Counted from the stretch's first letter, positions 23,839 through 37,548 are shown. The stretch: DNA of 64,000 bases from Limnanthes douglasii subsp. nivea (GCA_036936605.1 JAUPFV010000005.1:1353670-1417669); one strand, 5' to 3'. The notes: generated by a model not told the origin, from the letters alone. A program made the numbers and translations.

Positions 23839-23850
23839 TGGTATCAGAGC
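23839..23850 (+). other. Primer binding site of the gag-only element
   Basis: TGGTATCAGAGC, the standard copia initiator-tRNA-Met site, two bases after the LTR. Confidence 0.88.
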
Positions 23851-23854
23851 CACA

Positions 23855-24778
23855 ATGTCGAATACGCCAGGACGTGATGATAGTTACGCAAGTGTGGTGA
23901 GAGGCAGTGGGAGCATGCAGACAGGAGTTTCTGGAGGTAGATCTGTCTCGAGGGAAAAATCTCTATCCTTCCAGTACCCAAAACTGTCTGATACAAACTA
24001 CCAAGTATGGGCTATGCAAATGAAAATTTTCATGCGCATCCAGGGAGTTTGGGAAGCAGTGGAGTCAATGGTTGACACACAAACAGACCAACTTGCACTC
24101 GCTGTTCTCTACCAAGGATTGAATGAAGAGACGTTATATCAAATTCTGGATAAAGACACCGCAAAAAGAGTATGGGATGCGTTGAAAGAGACTCATGTTG
24201 GAGCAGATCGTGATGTTAAAGTCAGAACTCAAGCGTTAAGAAGAGAACTAGACAGCATGGACATGGCTGAGAATGAATCCGTTGATGAGTATACCAGAAA
24301 GATGACCATGATAGTCGGTAAGATAAGGTCTCTTGGAGCAAACGTTGACAACAGTTATGTCATCGAAAAATTGCTAAGATCGGTGTCATCAAAATTTATG
24401 TCAGTGGCCACAACTATTGAAGAGTTTGGTGATATCTCCTCAAAGTCTATAGAAGAAATTATAGGCTCTTTAAAAGCCTTTGAAGATAAGATGACAAAGT
24501 TTGAAGAAAAGAAAGGTGTTGAAAAAATCTTGTACGCGAAGACAGATATGCAAAACAGGGATCAAGGCAGTCCGAGTAACAAAGAAAGAGGCCTAGGAAA
24601 TGGAGGAGGCCGAGACAGGGAAAAGGGTCGAGGCAAAAATAATTCCAGGAAGGAAGGTGAGAGACATAAGAAACATGATTCCACCTTTGACATAAAAAAG
24701 GTCAAATGTTACAAATGTCATAAATATGGTCATTTTGCTGTAAATTGTGGGTACAAGACAGAAAAAAATCTTCATTAA
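23855..24778 (+). CDS. copia-type Gag, intact, 307 aa
   Basis: Starts at the first ATG after the primer site. Order: a short serine/glycine-rich leader; the gag N-terminal region (FQYPKLSDTNYQVWAMQMK, about residues 40-58); a helical gag domain (VWDALKETHVGADRDVKVRT, about 108-127) to about 225; a lysine/arginine/glycine-rich stretch (about 230-275); and one zinc knuckle CYKCHKYGHFAVNC near 287-300. The ORF stops eight residues after the knuckle, before any protease. Gag should package element RNA into particles in the cytoplasm. The intact frame in an element lacking pol suggests the Gag is used or that the insertion is very young. Confidence 0.9.
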   Translation: MSNTPGRDDSYASVVRGSGSMQTGVSGGRSVSREKSLSFQYPKLSDTNYQVWAMQMKIFMRIQGVWEAVESMVDTQTDQLALAVLYQGLNEETLYQILDKDTAKRVWDALKETHVGADRDVKVRTQALRRELDSMDMAENESVDEYTRKMTMIVGKIRSLGANVDNSYVIEKLLRSVSSKFMSVATTIEEFGDISSKSIEEIIGSLKAFEDKMTKFEEKKGVEKILYAKTDMQNRDQGSPSNKERGLGNGGGRDREKGRGKNNSRKEGERHKKHDSTFDIKKVKCYKCHKYGHFAVNCGYKTEKNLH

Positions 24779-24888
24779 TTCAGCAAGTGGAGGAAGAAGC
24801 TACGTTGCTTGCAGCGGAGATAAACTTCGATACTTCTGTTAAATGAGAAGTCAGATTTGAAGATGGATGATCGAGTGACTACAAAATT

Positions 24889-24900
24889 GAGGGAGAGAAA
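24889..24900 (+). other. Polypurine tract of the gag-only element
   Basis: GAGGGAGAGAAA immediately before the 3' LTR. Confidence 0.8.
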
Positions 24901-25177
24901 TGTAAGGTTAAATTATGTAGTCAGGATTTCGGAAAAACAGAAACGGCAAACACGGCCTTAATAGATAGGATCAAACGGTTTGAAGCCGTTTTATTCTGTT
25001 TATGTTTCAGTTATTCTACAATGTAATATATAAGATATTATGTTAGTGAAATGAATTAACCCTTTCACATAAACTTTGTTGTCTCTGTTTCATTTTTTAA
25101 CGCAATCCTACATTCTAAAGAAACAGACGGATTAAAATCCTATATTCACACAAATACAGGAGGATTAAAATCCATCA
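24901..25177 (+). repeat. 3' LTR of the gag-only element
   Basis: 277 bp; no difference from the 5' LTR seen on reading the two side by side. Confidence 0.93.
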
Positions 25178-25309
25178 TCATCTTCAGCATTAAAAGAATG
25201 TTTGTCCTAACGTTGGTCTGCTAAAAGATGCAAAAACTTTTAAAAGAATTGCAAAAAAAAAACTTCATTCGTCTAACTTTATTCTTCCTATTATTGTTTC
25301 TTCCGAATT

Positions 25310-26235
25310 CTATCTACTTTTCTGCATCTCCTCCAGTAATGTAATAATTGCCAATCTCCATTCAATACTTTGTCTTTGGCTGCTCAGTACTTTATGCATC
25401 TCCATTAACTCTTCGGGAGGTGTCTTTTTTAAAAGTTTTCGTAGATATAGCTGCAGATTTGATGCTTCATCAACTTCTTGGCTTTCCACGAAATGGTTTG
25501 TCTTGTTGGTTTCTACATGGTTATCGCAGTTTGTTATCCCAGTCTTGTGTTTCCAGTACCTGTCAAGTTGATGATCCGGATCAGGAGTCTCAATGGCCTG
25601 AACTATTGATGCGGAGACAAATCCAAACATTTCGAGACCATTAACACTGGGTACAGAGGACGGAGGCGGTACATTGCTTTCATGCTGACTAAGTTTTAAA
25701 ATTTCTAACTTAAGCTTCTGGACCACCAAGTCCCAGCGTGTCTCGACTGAGACATTTTCAAATGAAATGCTTGGGCATGCTTCCAGAGTAACCTTGAATA
25801 TGGGTCCAAGGAGCCCTGCATCCACAATCTCAGAAACATAATAGGTAGTTTGCGTTGGATTAAGTACATCGAAGAACCTGACATAGCTTTTAAATTATTT
25901 AGGAAATATGGCTGCTTGCTACACGAACGTTTTGTATGCACAGCAGACCCAAGCTCAACTTGCCCTTGAGTAAAAGTACTTTCCATTGTGTCATCTACCC
26001 CTGTCAAAGCTTTTTTATCAAGGTTATCAGCTACACAAACCACATCGTTTCATGCTCATCAGATGTGAAATTAAGATTTAAGTCGAAACAACCTTCATCC
26101 TTCACACCTGCTTCCTCCTTCAATGTAACAGACAAACTCAACTTTGTCCCATTTTGAATATCTGACTGCTCTACCTCAGACTAACCACGACTATGCGACC
26201 ATGAATCATTACTGTCCGTCCTTTCTTCATCTTTT
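25310..26235 (-). pseudogene. JmjC histone demethylase gene fragment (FYRN-FYRC C-terminal part)
   Basis: The last 171 codons (25825 to 25310) are open and end in a natural-looking stop. They contain FYRC sequence (DAGLLGPIFKVTLEACP) and a C-terminal tail (LRKLLKKTPPEELMEMHKVL). Upstream in the same frame is FKSYVRFFDVLNPTQTTYY, the FYRN-FYRC core, but TAA at 25895-25897 stands where glycine is expected in FPKGF. A one-base shift lies just before it, and more stops occur up to about 26235 (region with SLSVTLKEEAGVKDEG). Plants pair JmjC and FYR domains in H3K4 demethylases of the JMJ14/15/18 group. The catalytic JmjC part is absent. This is a broken, partial gene copy. Confidence 0.72.
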
Positions 26236-26259
26236 AATAATTCCCGAAAACTTATAGTT

Positions 26260-27251
26260 GGATAACCTTAATGGACAGACTAATATATATATTTATAGAG
26301 ATAAACAAGAAGTGCGGAAAACAGGGGTCTGTTTTCTTATATAGAAAATACAGACAAATTATTCGATCTTATCTAAATAACTACCCTAATAACTGATATT
26401 AAACACGTCATAAACTAGACAATACGTATTAAAACCAGGTAGTTTAGATTACTTCCAACATTCTCCCCTGTAAGCTAAACTCCAAAATGGTCACTGCTTT
26501 AGTTAAAACGTCTGCACGCTGCTCCCCTGTACTTATGTGGTTGACAATAATCTCTCCACACTCTACACATTCGCGAATGAAATGATAGCGGATATCAATA
26601 TGTTTACTTTTTCCGTGGAAAACTGGATTTTTTGCCAAATCAATCGCAGAACGATTGTCTATATATATCACGAGTGGAGATTGTTTTACATCGGTTATTT
26701 GACTAAGTAACTTGCTCAACCACACACCTTGACATGCTGCCGCTGTAGCATCCATGAATTCAGCTTCGCACGATGACAACGCCACACACCGCTGCTTTTG
26801 TGAGACCCAAGTAATTAAACTCTCATTCAAGTAGAAAGCCATGCCACCTGTGCTTTTTCTATCCTCAAGATTACCAGCTAGGTCGCTATCTGAGTAGCCG
26901 GACAATAAATAATTTTCAGACCCACTTGAATATACTAGCCCAAAGTTGATAGTTCCTTTCACGTAACGCAAGAAACGTTTAACTGCATTCATATGCAATT
27001 CAGTAGGTCTTTTCATGTACCTGCTAACTACACCAACAGAGAAATATCCGGACGAGTATGAACCAAATACCTCAACCCACCAATTAAGCTCTTAAATTTC
27101 GTGGAGTTCATTGCCTTCCCTTTTTCATCTTTATCAATCTGTATTTTTGGCTCCATAGGATACTTTACGGCATTCCACGACCCCATACCACCTTTGTCAA
27201 GTAACTTATTGGCATAACTTTCTTGTTTAAGGTCAATATATCCCTGCCCCT
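26260..27251 (-). mobile_element. copia element 3' remnant with RNase H, interrupted by the first Tat element
   Basis: The minus strand from 27251 down gives the RT-RNase H linker (KFKSLIGGLRYLVHTRPDIS) and RNase H to 26444. A purine tract CAGGGGAGAA follows, and then an LTR starting TGTTGGAAGT at 26460. The far end of that LTR is unclear, between about 26260 and 26340. Part of it resembles the miniature-element LTRs near 22990-23090. The upstream half of this element is missing: the Tat element inserted at 27252 and its far side is cut away by the duplication junction. Confidence 0.8.
26444..27251 (-). pseudogene. copia RNase H domain, truncated
   Basis: 190 open codons from 27016 to 26444, preceded by frame remnants to 27251. 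Motifs: YSDSDLAGNLEDRKSTGG, the SSCEAEFMDATAAACQG segment, YIDNRSAIDLAKNPVFHG and the terminal GEQRADVLTKA. These are typical copia RNase H residues. RT, integrase and gag are not present in the window. Confidence 0.88.
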
Positions 27252-27578
27252 TGATGAGAAAATGAATAACTAGGTAGAATGTTGGGTCTTGGACCTGATG
27301 TGACTAGAGAGAGAAAGTAAAGAGAGAGAAAGTAGAGAGAATATTATATTGTGGAATGTCCCACCTACCAAGAATAATCGGTCTCCTTTTATAGTAAAAA
27401 AGGGTGATCCCATTAATGTCCTAGGTGGGCTGGTTTTATTACTATTTTGGTCATTCATCAAACACATTGTTTACAAATTAGCCTCTAATGAACTGTAAAT
27501 GCAATTACAGTTGTATCAAGTATTTTACATTCATAATTAACTCCTTATTATGTATTCCGGCAAATTATTCCCTTATCA
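27252..27578 (-). repeat. 3' LTR of the first Tat element
   Basis: 327 bp on the plus strand, TGATGAG to CCCTTATCA. It shares ends, length and the CTTTTATAG TATA-type box (minus strand CTATAAAAG) with the 329-bp LTRs of the second Tat element. The purine tract GACTGGGGGGCTAC (minus strand, 27579-27592) adjoins it. Confidence 0.88.
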
Positions 27579-28113
27579 GTAGCCCCCCAGTCTTCGAAAG
27601 CATCGGGAGCGAAGACTTATAAAAGAGTCAAAGACTGGTTATCGCTGTCCCCTGTCTCCTGGGTTGATGGCTGCTCTGCCTAGGCCAGATCCCTTCTTTC
27701 CTGTGTATCCGGCCCTTAAGGTACCTTCAAACGGTCGGGTCGTGGAGACTTTCTTCCCACTGCTGTTCGAACTTCTAAATCTTGTTTAGAGGGCTAGGTT
27801 CGGATGTTTTCTTCCATTTAGTCCTTGCCCCGACTTGGCTCATAAATCTCATTGGGTCGGCTCCCGCACCCTCTTGGTGGTCTCTTCCTGGGCTTAGGAC
27901 GGTAGGCTGGCTTTTCGTGGCGAACTGGGTCGTGATGGCCCATCTAGTATCTTTGTTTGAGAAAGCTAGCCTAGGGTTAGCTCTTGCCAGAAGAGGGGTG
28001 ACACGTGTCACCTGTTAACTCGACGCGTGCTTGCCAGCACAGTCTCTTAGGGAGTCTTTTCGCTTTCCCGCTGCTTTTTGTCGCTTGGTATTCTCCGGTC
28101 ATGTGATGTTGCC

Positions 28114-28120
28114 TATAATA
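28114..28120 (+). promoter_or_regulatory. TATA-like box of the plus-strand gene in the first Tat element
   Basis: TATAATA, 85-91 bases before the ATG at 28205, in the context CCTATAATACC. The second Tat element has CCTATAAATACC at the same place. Confidence 0.5.
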
Positions 28121-28204
28121 CCTCACAAATTCAGATCTCTCTCAGAAGCATTATAGAGAGATAAAGCGCTGTCCAAACTTTTCTAGAGAGGGAATGCTTG
28201 TTTT

Positions 28205-30820
<2,616 letters not shown>

Positions 30821-31024
30821 TTCTCGACGCCCTTTTTTTGTGCTTTATAGCTTTTAAAGACCTATGGATTTTGGGGACTGCGGAGTCCCCTATAAACTTA
30901 TTTTTAAACAGAATTTCCCTTCATCCGTTTATTGCATTCGTACTTTACATGTTTGTGAATGTTTCATTTTATAACTGCTTTGCGATGGTCGGAACCCAAT
31001 GAAAGTTCTGTAGACCGATTTGGA

Positions 31025-31525
31025 TCAGTTCGGGAACTGAATGGAGGTTCTATAGGTCAATGTAAAATTGAAATATTTCTCGTAGGGTCGGGAATTTTAA
31101 GATGTAGATCAGTTTGAATACTGAAGAACCCATGAAGGTTCTGTAGATCAATGTAAAATTGAAATATTTCCCGTAGGGTCGAGAAATTTAAGATGTAGAT
31201 TAGTTTGAACGCTGAAAAACCTATGAAGGTTCTGTAGATCAATGTAAAATTGAAATATTTCCCGTAGGGTCGGGAAATTTAAAATGTAGATCAGTTTGAA
31301 CGCTGAAAAACCTATGAAGGTTCTGTAGATCAATGTAAAATTGAAATATTTCTCGTAGGGTCGGGAAATTTAAGATGTAGATCAGTTTGAACACTGAAAA
31401 ACCTATGAAGGTCATGTAGATCAATGTGAAATTGAAATATTTCCCGTGGGGTCGGGAATTTTAAGATGTAGATCAGTTTGAACACTGAAAAACCTATGAA
31501 GGTTCTGTAGGTCAATGTAGATTAG
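31025..31525. repeat. Tandem array, 91-bp period, five units plus partial ends
   Basis: Units begin AATGTAAAATTG at 31059, 31150, 31241, 31332 and 31423. Each has inverted repeat TTTCCCG/CGGGAAA around a six-base loop, then ATGTAGA, then inverted repeat TCAGT/ACTGA, then GGTTCTGTAGATC. The array lies between the converging 3' ends of the plus-strand gene (30820) and integrase (31735). Overlapping 61-codon frames across it are artefacts of the period. Confidence 0.93.
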
Positions 31526-31734
31526 TAATAGAAACCTCCGATCAGCTCGTCAGCTGACAAGGTTTATAATACTTCAAAGGTTGGAAGGCAAAAATTGCTT
31601 TGATTAAAAAACATAGGGGTCGGGTGTAGTCGATGCCTCATTAAAACCTTCTCGCGCCACCGAGGTAGGAAAGAGTGCATCCCCGACCAAAGAATTCTTA
31701 CAAACAATGCTCGGGTAACTAAAAAAATGTAAAA

Positions 31735-33180
31735 TTACTCTAAATATAATTTTAAATGTTCAATGTTCCATGGTAGCCTTAACGACTGCCCGAGCTTGTC
31801 TTGCAAACGATATGTCCCGCTCTTAATTCTAGCTATCACTTCGTATGGTCCTTCCCAGTTCGGGGCGAGCTTGCCGAGGCTTTTGTCTTTGGTGTGCAGA
31901 AAAACGCGCCTTAGAACCTTATCACCGACTTTGAATTCCCAACGTCGTACTTTGGACGCATACCGGCTTCTCATTAGGGTCTGATAGTGTAAGGAATTTA
32001 GCTGAGTGCGATTTCGTTTTTCTTCTATGAGATCGAGAGCTATCAGTCTATCGCCTTAGTTTGTGTTCTCATCATAGTTTCCGATCCTAAATGACGGAAA
32101 AATAGATTCTGGCAGAGTGACCGCGTCCATACCGTATACCAGAGCATAAGGTGACTCCCGAGTCGTCGTTCGATGAGTGGTTCGGTAAGCCCATAACACT
32201 TCTTGTAGATAGTCCGGCCATTTGCCAACCTTTCCTTCAAGGTTCTTTTTGAGCCTGTCCAAAATGGTTCGGTTGGCGACTTCGACTTACCCGTTCGCTT
32301 GAGAGTGGAAAGGAGCGGAGAAACATTGCCTAATCGTGTAAGTTGTGCAAAAAGATTTCATCTCTCTGCTGTCGAATTGGGGCCCGTTATCCATGGTGAG
32401 CCTCTGCGGTACCCCGAACCGACAACAGATGTTGGACCAGATAAACTTGATAATGTCTTTAGTTTTAGTGGCGGATAATGGCTCGGCTTCAACCCATTTG
32501 GAAAAGTAGTCCACCGCCACCACAATTGTCTGTCTCCCACCAGACGCCATTGGCAACGGCCCCACAAGGTCAATTCCCCATCGGTCGAAAGGTATTCCTT
32601 CTGATATAGATTCTAACGGAGCCGCGGGTACATTTATCGCGTTTGCGAATCTTTGACATGTGTCGCAAGTATTTACTATCTGTTGTGCGTCCGTTGTTAC
32701 CGTTGGCCAATAAAATCTGGCGAGAAAAATCCTTCTGATTAAAGCCTTGTACCCACAATGTGTCGCGCCTTCCCCGTCGTGTAACTCGGACACAATGATC
32801 TGCGGCTCATTTACCCCCAAGCACCTCGGTAAGGGGCGGCTGAATGATTTTTTGTACAGTACGTCGCCTAACAGGACGTAGCCCCGGGCTTTGTTGCGCA
32901 CCTTTCGGGTCGACGCTCCATCTGCTGGCAGTAAACCATCTGCTAAAAAAGTGATAATATCCCGCCGCCAATCCGACGTGGTTACCGTAGATACCTGACA
33001 AGTGATTTTGGGCTGGTTATCCAACTCTTTCCTCTTGATGATTGACGGGTGCTCTTGCTCGGTTATCCATGGGTATTTGTTCGAACACGAGACCGACGCT
33101 AGAGAGTCGGCTGCCATGTTCTCGTCCCTCGGGACATGCTCATATGTCACCTTGGCGAATGACGCGGCTATCACCCTGAA
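31735..33180 (-). pseudogene. Tat integrase region, broken
   Basis: 295 open codons (33174-32287) carry the zinc-binding HH-CC region (HDGEGATHCGYK, CDTCQRF) and the integrase core (DRWGIDLVGPLP, YFSKWVEAEPLS, MDNGPQFDS). They stop after FHSQANG. Later pieces in other frames (32262-32056, 31974-31735) give the rest, ending LPWNIEHLKLYLE. The product would insert element DNA, but this copy is disrupted. Confidence 0.88.
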
Positions 33181-33185
33181 TGCGG

Positions 33186-33524
33186 CTAGGTACTGGGCCA
33201 GTGCTCTTTTCTGGCCTCCGAAGCTCCTGAGGCTTGATTTACCAAAAGTTGATAATCGCTAACGAGCCGTACGTGCCTAGCTCCACATACCTGTGCCAAT
33301 CGCATGTCGGTCAGGGCGGCCTCATACTCGGCCTCGTTGTTAGAAGTGGGAAAGCCAAATCGGATTGCCTGATGCATACTTATGCCCGTGGGGGTGACTA
33401 TCGGCACGCCCGCCCCGCAGCCATTTACGTTTGATCCCCCATCAGAGCGGATGATCCATTCATCTGGTTCGGCTGATCCTGAGGGCGCCTCTGGATCTGG
33501 GCGGTCGGAATGAAATTCCACCAT
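33186..33524 (-). pseudogene. Second (Tat-specific) RNase H domain, partial
   Basis: Contains WIIRSDGGSNVNGCGAGV and FGFPTSNNEAEYEAAL, the archaeal-type RNase H found next to integrase in Tat elements. At VEFHSD this old element has GAA where the young element has a stop (46732-46734). The frame is lost near 33186 before the integrase part. Confidence 0.85.
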
Positions 33525-34946
33525 AAAATCAGGGCATGTCCGGGCGCTGAATGACGTATTTGAGTGGGAACGAGGTGCGGACCAGTATGGGGTGTGCTTG
33601 AAAGAACGACCGCATCTTCCGCGCTGCGGTCACTAATGCTAAGGCCATCTTTTCCAGATTTAAATACCGTGTCTCTGCGTCCAACAAACTTTTACTCACA
33701 AAATATACGGCTTTGAGGCTGCTCTTGATTCGTTGATCAACGCCGCACTCACCGCCGAATCTGAAACTGCAATGTAAAGGAAAATAGTCTCGCCTGTCAG
33801 AGGCTTTGTGAAAAGGTTCAGAGATGACAGATAAGTCTTGATGCCCAACAAGGCCGCATCACAATCCACTGTCCAAACAAAATTCTTGGCATTTCTTAGG
33901 ACCTGAAAAAATGGAGCACATTTGTCAGATTAACGAGATATAAACCGATTTAAATCCGTTAGGCGCCCTGTTAATATCTGGACTTCTTTGATATTCTTAG
34001 GCAGAGTTATATTGGTTAGAGCTTGGATCTGAGTCGGGTCGGCCTCAATTCCTTTCTCGCTAACAAAGAAGCCCAAGAATTTGCCCGACCTTACCCTGAA
34101 AGAACACTTCTCCGGATTGAGCTTGAGATTTATTCCCCTGAGGTTGCCAAAAGTTTCTTTCAAATCTGCAAGGTGTTCTTTGTTCGTGCCGCTCTTTACC
34201 AGCATGTCATCGATGTAGACTTCCATATTCCGCCCTATCTGAGAATCGAAGGTCTTGTTGACCAACCTTTGATAAGTTGCTCCAGCATTTTTCAGTCCGA
34301 ACGGCATGACTTTGTAACAATATAAGCCTCGGCCTGTTATAAATGTCGTGTTTTCTTGGTCAGCTGGGTGTAACTTGATCTGGTTGTAGCCTGCGTACGC
34401 ATCCATAAATGACAGCAGTTTGTTTCCCGACGTTGAATCCATAAGTTGGTCGATCCTTGGCATAGGAAATGGGTCCTTCGGGCACGCCTGGTTGAGGTCG
34501 GTAAAGTCCACGCACATCCTCCACTTTCCGTTTTTCTTTTTTACCAGGACCGGGTTGGATGTCCGGAGTGGGTAACTTGACTCCTTAATGTGTCTGACGC
34601 TGATCATCCTCTCGACTTCTCGCAGAATAATTTTTGCCTTTTCTGGGCTAAAGGCTCGACGCTTCTGCGAAACGGGCCTGACGTTCTTGTTGACAGTTAA
34701 CTTGTGAACCACGTAGTCCCCCGGCTCTCCTGTCACATCCTTTGAACACCAAGCAAATAAATCTAGGTTCTCCTGTAGTAAAGATAACAAACGTCCTCTG
34801 AAAGTCGGCGACAGCCAGATTCTGATCTGCAGGACCTTCCCTTCAGTGAATGCATATTTCTCACATTATTCGTCGGTGGTTAAGAAATCGGGAGCTTCCC
34901 TAGGATCATCAACTGGTAACGACCCCGAGGGGAGCCCTTTTAATTG
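33525..34946 (-). pseudogene. Tat reverse transcriptase and first RNase H, broken
   Basis: 34790-33930 is open: LFAWCSKDVTGEPGDY, WRMCVDFTDLNQACPKDPFP, MPFGLKNAGATYQ and the catalytic VYIDDMLVKSGT. The RNase H part (33925-33530) is in fragments. A TAA between the leaky stop and 34790 is an extra lesion. Frame arithmetic shows that gag-protease (ending 34947) and RT are in the same frame. Confidence 0.88.
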
Positions 34947-34949
34947 CTA
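34941..34949 (-). promoter_or_regulatory. Candidate translational readthrough site TAG CAA TTA
   Basis: Minus-strand TAG at 34949-34947 is followed by CAATTA. This fits the UAG CARYYA context known to allow readthrough of the tobacco mosaic virus replicase stop. Same place and same nine bases as in the second Tat element. Confidence 0.65.
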
Positions 34950-36131
34950 GTCCCGCACTTGCATCATCTCTTGATCCTTTCTGGGTGCCAGGGCCGCTCG
35001 GTAACACTCCCGCGCCGCTTTTTGGCTGCTCTGGACTATGCCCACGTTGTTCTCGATCACATATTTCAAACATTGATAGATCGTGGAGGATACCGCGTGC
35101 ATTCGTGATAACCATGATCTACCAAAGATACCATTGTGAGAAGCTGGGGCGTCTACTACCACAAATAAGATCGTGACCTTTTTCTTAAATGGCCCGCGGC
35201 CTAGCTGAACAATACCCTCAAATTCCCCTACTACATCCGCTGCTGACCGTGTAAATCCTACGATAGTTCGATCCGATCGCATAATGACCGGAGGCGTTCT
35301 GAATTTAGCGTAAGTGGATGCAAAAATTATATTGGTCGAGCTACGGTGTCCACCAAAATGCGTTGGACCTCCTCTCCCGCAATGACCGCTCCAATAACGA
35401 TGGCGTCTTCGTGAGGGCCGGCTATATCCCTCATATCGTCGTCGTCGAAGTACATGATTGGTGAGGGGAAGCCCTTTGAAGAGGGATAAGTCCGGGTTTC
35501 CAGCTGCGTAGCCAGGTTCACAATATGTCGCTTCCTGGAGGAATGCGTGGTACCTGCCATAGAATCTCCACTAAAAATAGTCAAGGATTCAAAAACTTTA
35601 CAAAGGTTTTTCACATTCCCAGTGCTTCCCGCAGTTCCTTCTTCAATGATCCCGATGATGTTGCAATTTTCTTCTGGATCGAGATATTCGACTGAGACGT
35701 CAAACGGATCGGCTACCTCTGAAATGGTCATGGTGGTTTCAGAATTCGATACTCAGACGAGCTCCCTCGAAGTGGCGTTCTGTTGAGCTTTCTTTTTCAC
35801 ATATTCTAGGAGTTTCCCGTGCTCTATCAGCATCTGTATTTCCTTTTTGAGAGCAATGCAATCCTTAGTGTCATGCCCGACGTCCTCATGGTAACGACAA
35901 TACCGGTTGTTCCTCTGCTCCCAAGGCGTTGGTATAGGAAAAGGCTTTCGATACATTTCGCTCTTCTTAGTCTTTTCGTAGATTGAAGACACGCATTCTA
36001 TCAGGTCAGCGAAGTAAGCGGGTCTGATCCATTTGTTAGACATGGGTCGCGAAGCCGTTTGATTTGTCTGTTTTGTTCTCTGGCTCGGGGGAGCCGAAGG
36101 CTTGGCTGACAAGGATTGAGTCGGAGGTATC
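34947..36131 (-). pseudogene. Tat gag (C-terminal half) and protease, truncated at the duplication junction
   Basis: It starts at the junction within a TIPPTQ segment. It then has SNKWIRPAYFADLIECVSSI, zinc knuckle CRYHEDVGHDTKDC (near 35900), a linker, and the protease region, broken so that the DTG motif reads DTV (near 35345). It ends SSQKAARECYRAALAP before the TAG at 34947. It lacks the 39-bp repeats present in the second element's linker. Gag N-terminus and 5' LTR are absent. Confidence 0.88.
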
Positions 36132-36140
36132 GTGCAAGAC
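36125..36140. other. Tandem duplication junction
   Basis: To the left the sequence follows Tat gag; from 36132 it follows the copia RT sequence starting at 5107, with an offset of 31025. The second Tat element reads GGTATTGTGCTAATC where the junction reads GGTATCGTGCAAGAC and copy A reads AAAGGGTGCAAGAC, so GTGC is shared by both parents. Confidence 0.88.
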
Positions 36141-36432
36141 AATAATCGTCATATGGTTACATAAAACAAAGAGAAATTCTAAGGGGAGACTGAAAAACAC
36201 AAAGCAAGGCTTGTTGCAAATTGTTATAGTCAAAAGGCTGGAATTGACTATGATGAGGTATTCGCCCCCATTCCCTGATTAGAAACTATTAGACTAATAT
36301 TTTTTTGGCAACTCAAAACAAGTGGAAGATACAACAAATAGATGTAAAGTCGGCATTTCTAATGGCGTCCTTGAAGAAGAAGTCTACATTTAACAATCAT
36401 TAGGCTATGAGGTAAAAGGTCACGAAGATAAG

Positions 36433-37505
36433 GTGTTGAAGCTAAAGAAGGCTCTTTACGGGCTTAAACAAGCACCAAGAGCATGTAAGAGTAGACTCGA
36501 CAAGTATTTCCAAAAGAACGGCTTCAACAAATGTCCGTACGAGCACGATCTATATACCAAGATCAAAGATGGAGATATTTTGATTGTGTGTCTGTACGTG
36601 GACGACTTGATCATTACTGGAAGCAACCCAAGCATGTTTAATATATCCAAGGAAGTGAACAAATGAATTCGAGATGACAAACTTAGGGCTCATGAAGTAC
36701 TAATTTGGCATTGAAGTTAAGCAACAAAAGACGGAATTTTCATCTCACAAGAAAGCTATGCTAAAGATATATTGAAGAAGTTTAAGATGAAGAATTGTAG
36801 CCCGATAAGCACACCCATGAAGTTTGGAGTAAATAATGTCCAGGCATGAAGAAGGCGAAAGTGTAGATCCGACATTATTCAAAATTTTGGTAGGAAATCT
36901 ACGCTATCTAACTTGCACAAGACCGAATATTCTTCATGCAGTTGGATTGGTTAACCGCTACATGAAATCTCCAACAACAACTCATTTCAAAGCTGTAAAG
37001 AGAATTCTTCGCTATCTGAAAGCTACAAATGACTTTGGATTACTCTATTTAAGTTATAATGATTAAAAAATAGTTGGATATATCGATACCGATTGTGATG
37101 GAGACATAGACAATCGAAGGAGTACCACCGGATTTGTATTTTTTATGGGAAATATTTCCTTCACATAGATGTCAAAGAAACAAACGATTGTCACGTTGTC
37201 CACTTATGAGGCGGAATACGTTGCTGCTACTACATGTGTTAGTCATGCAATTTGGCTCAAATATTTATTGAATGAGATAAACCTAACTCAAAATGAGCCA
37301 ACTAAAGTGTATGTCGATAATTAGTCAGGCATCACCTTAACCAAGAATCCAGTGTTCCATGATCGAAGCACGCATATCGACGTCCTCTACTACTACATAA
37401 GGGAGTATATTTCAAGAAATGATGTGCAAGTTGAATATGTGAAGATACAAGATCAAGAAGCTGATATTTTCACCAAGCCACTGAAAAGTGAAGACTTCAA
37501 ATGAT
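36433..37505 (+). pseudogene. copia RT and RNase H fragments, copy B
   Basis: Same motifs and stops as 5408-6480, with an extra TGG-to-TAG change near 37167 and S-to-N in VGNLRYLT. Confidence 0.88.
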
Positions 37506-37548
37506 TAAGAAAACTACTAGGGGTCACCGGATCAAGTTTAAGGGGGAG

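Larger units (their letters stand above)
23560..25177 (+). mobile_element. Gag-only LTR retrotransposon (TR-GAG type), young
   Basis: 1618 bp. Two 277-bp LTRs (TGTAAGGTT to AAAATCCATCA) look identical by eye. The flanks are TCATC at 23555-23559 and at 25178-25182, a perfect 5-bp target duplication. The interior has a primer site, one intact gag gene, a purine tract and nothing else. Such elements with only gag are known in plants as terminal-repeat retrotransposons with a GAG domain; they must borrow RT and integrase. Identical LTRs imply a recent insertion. Confidence 0.93.

Noticed and set aside
31057..31515. Ladder of overlapping 61-codon minus-strand frames with near-identical sequence
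   Set aside because: They recur every 91 bp because the DNA is a tandem array whose period is not a multiple of three. No start context or domain; array artefact.
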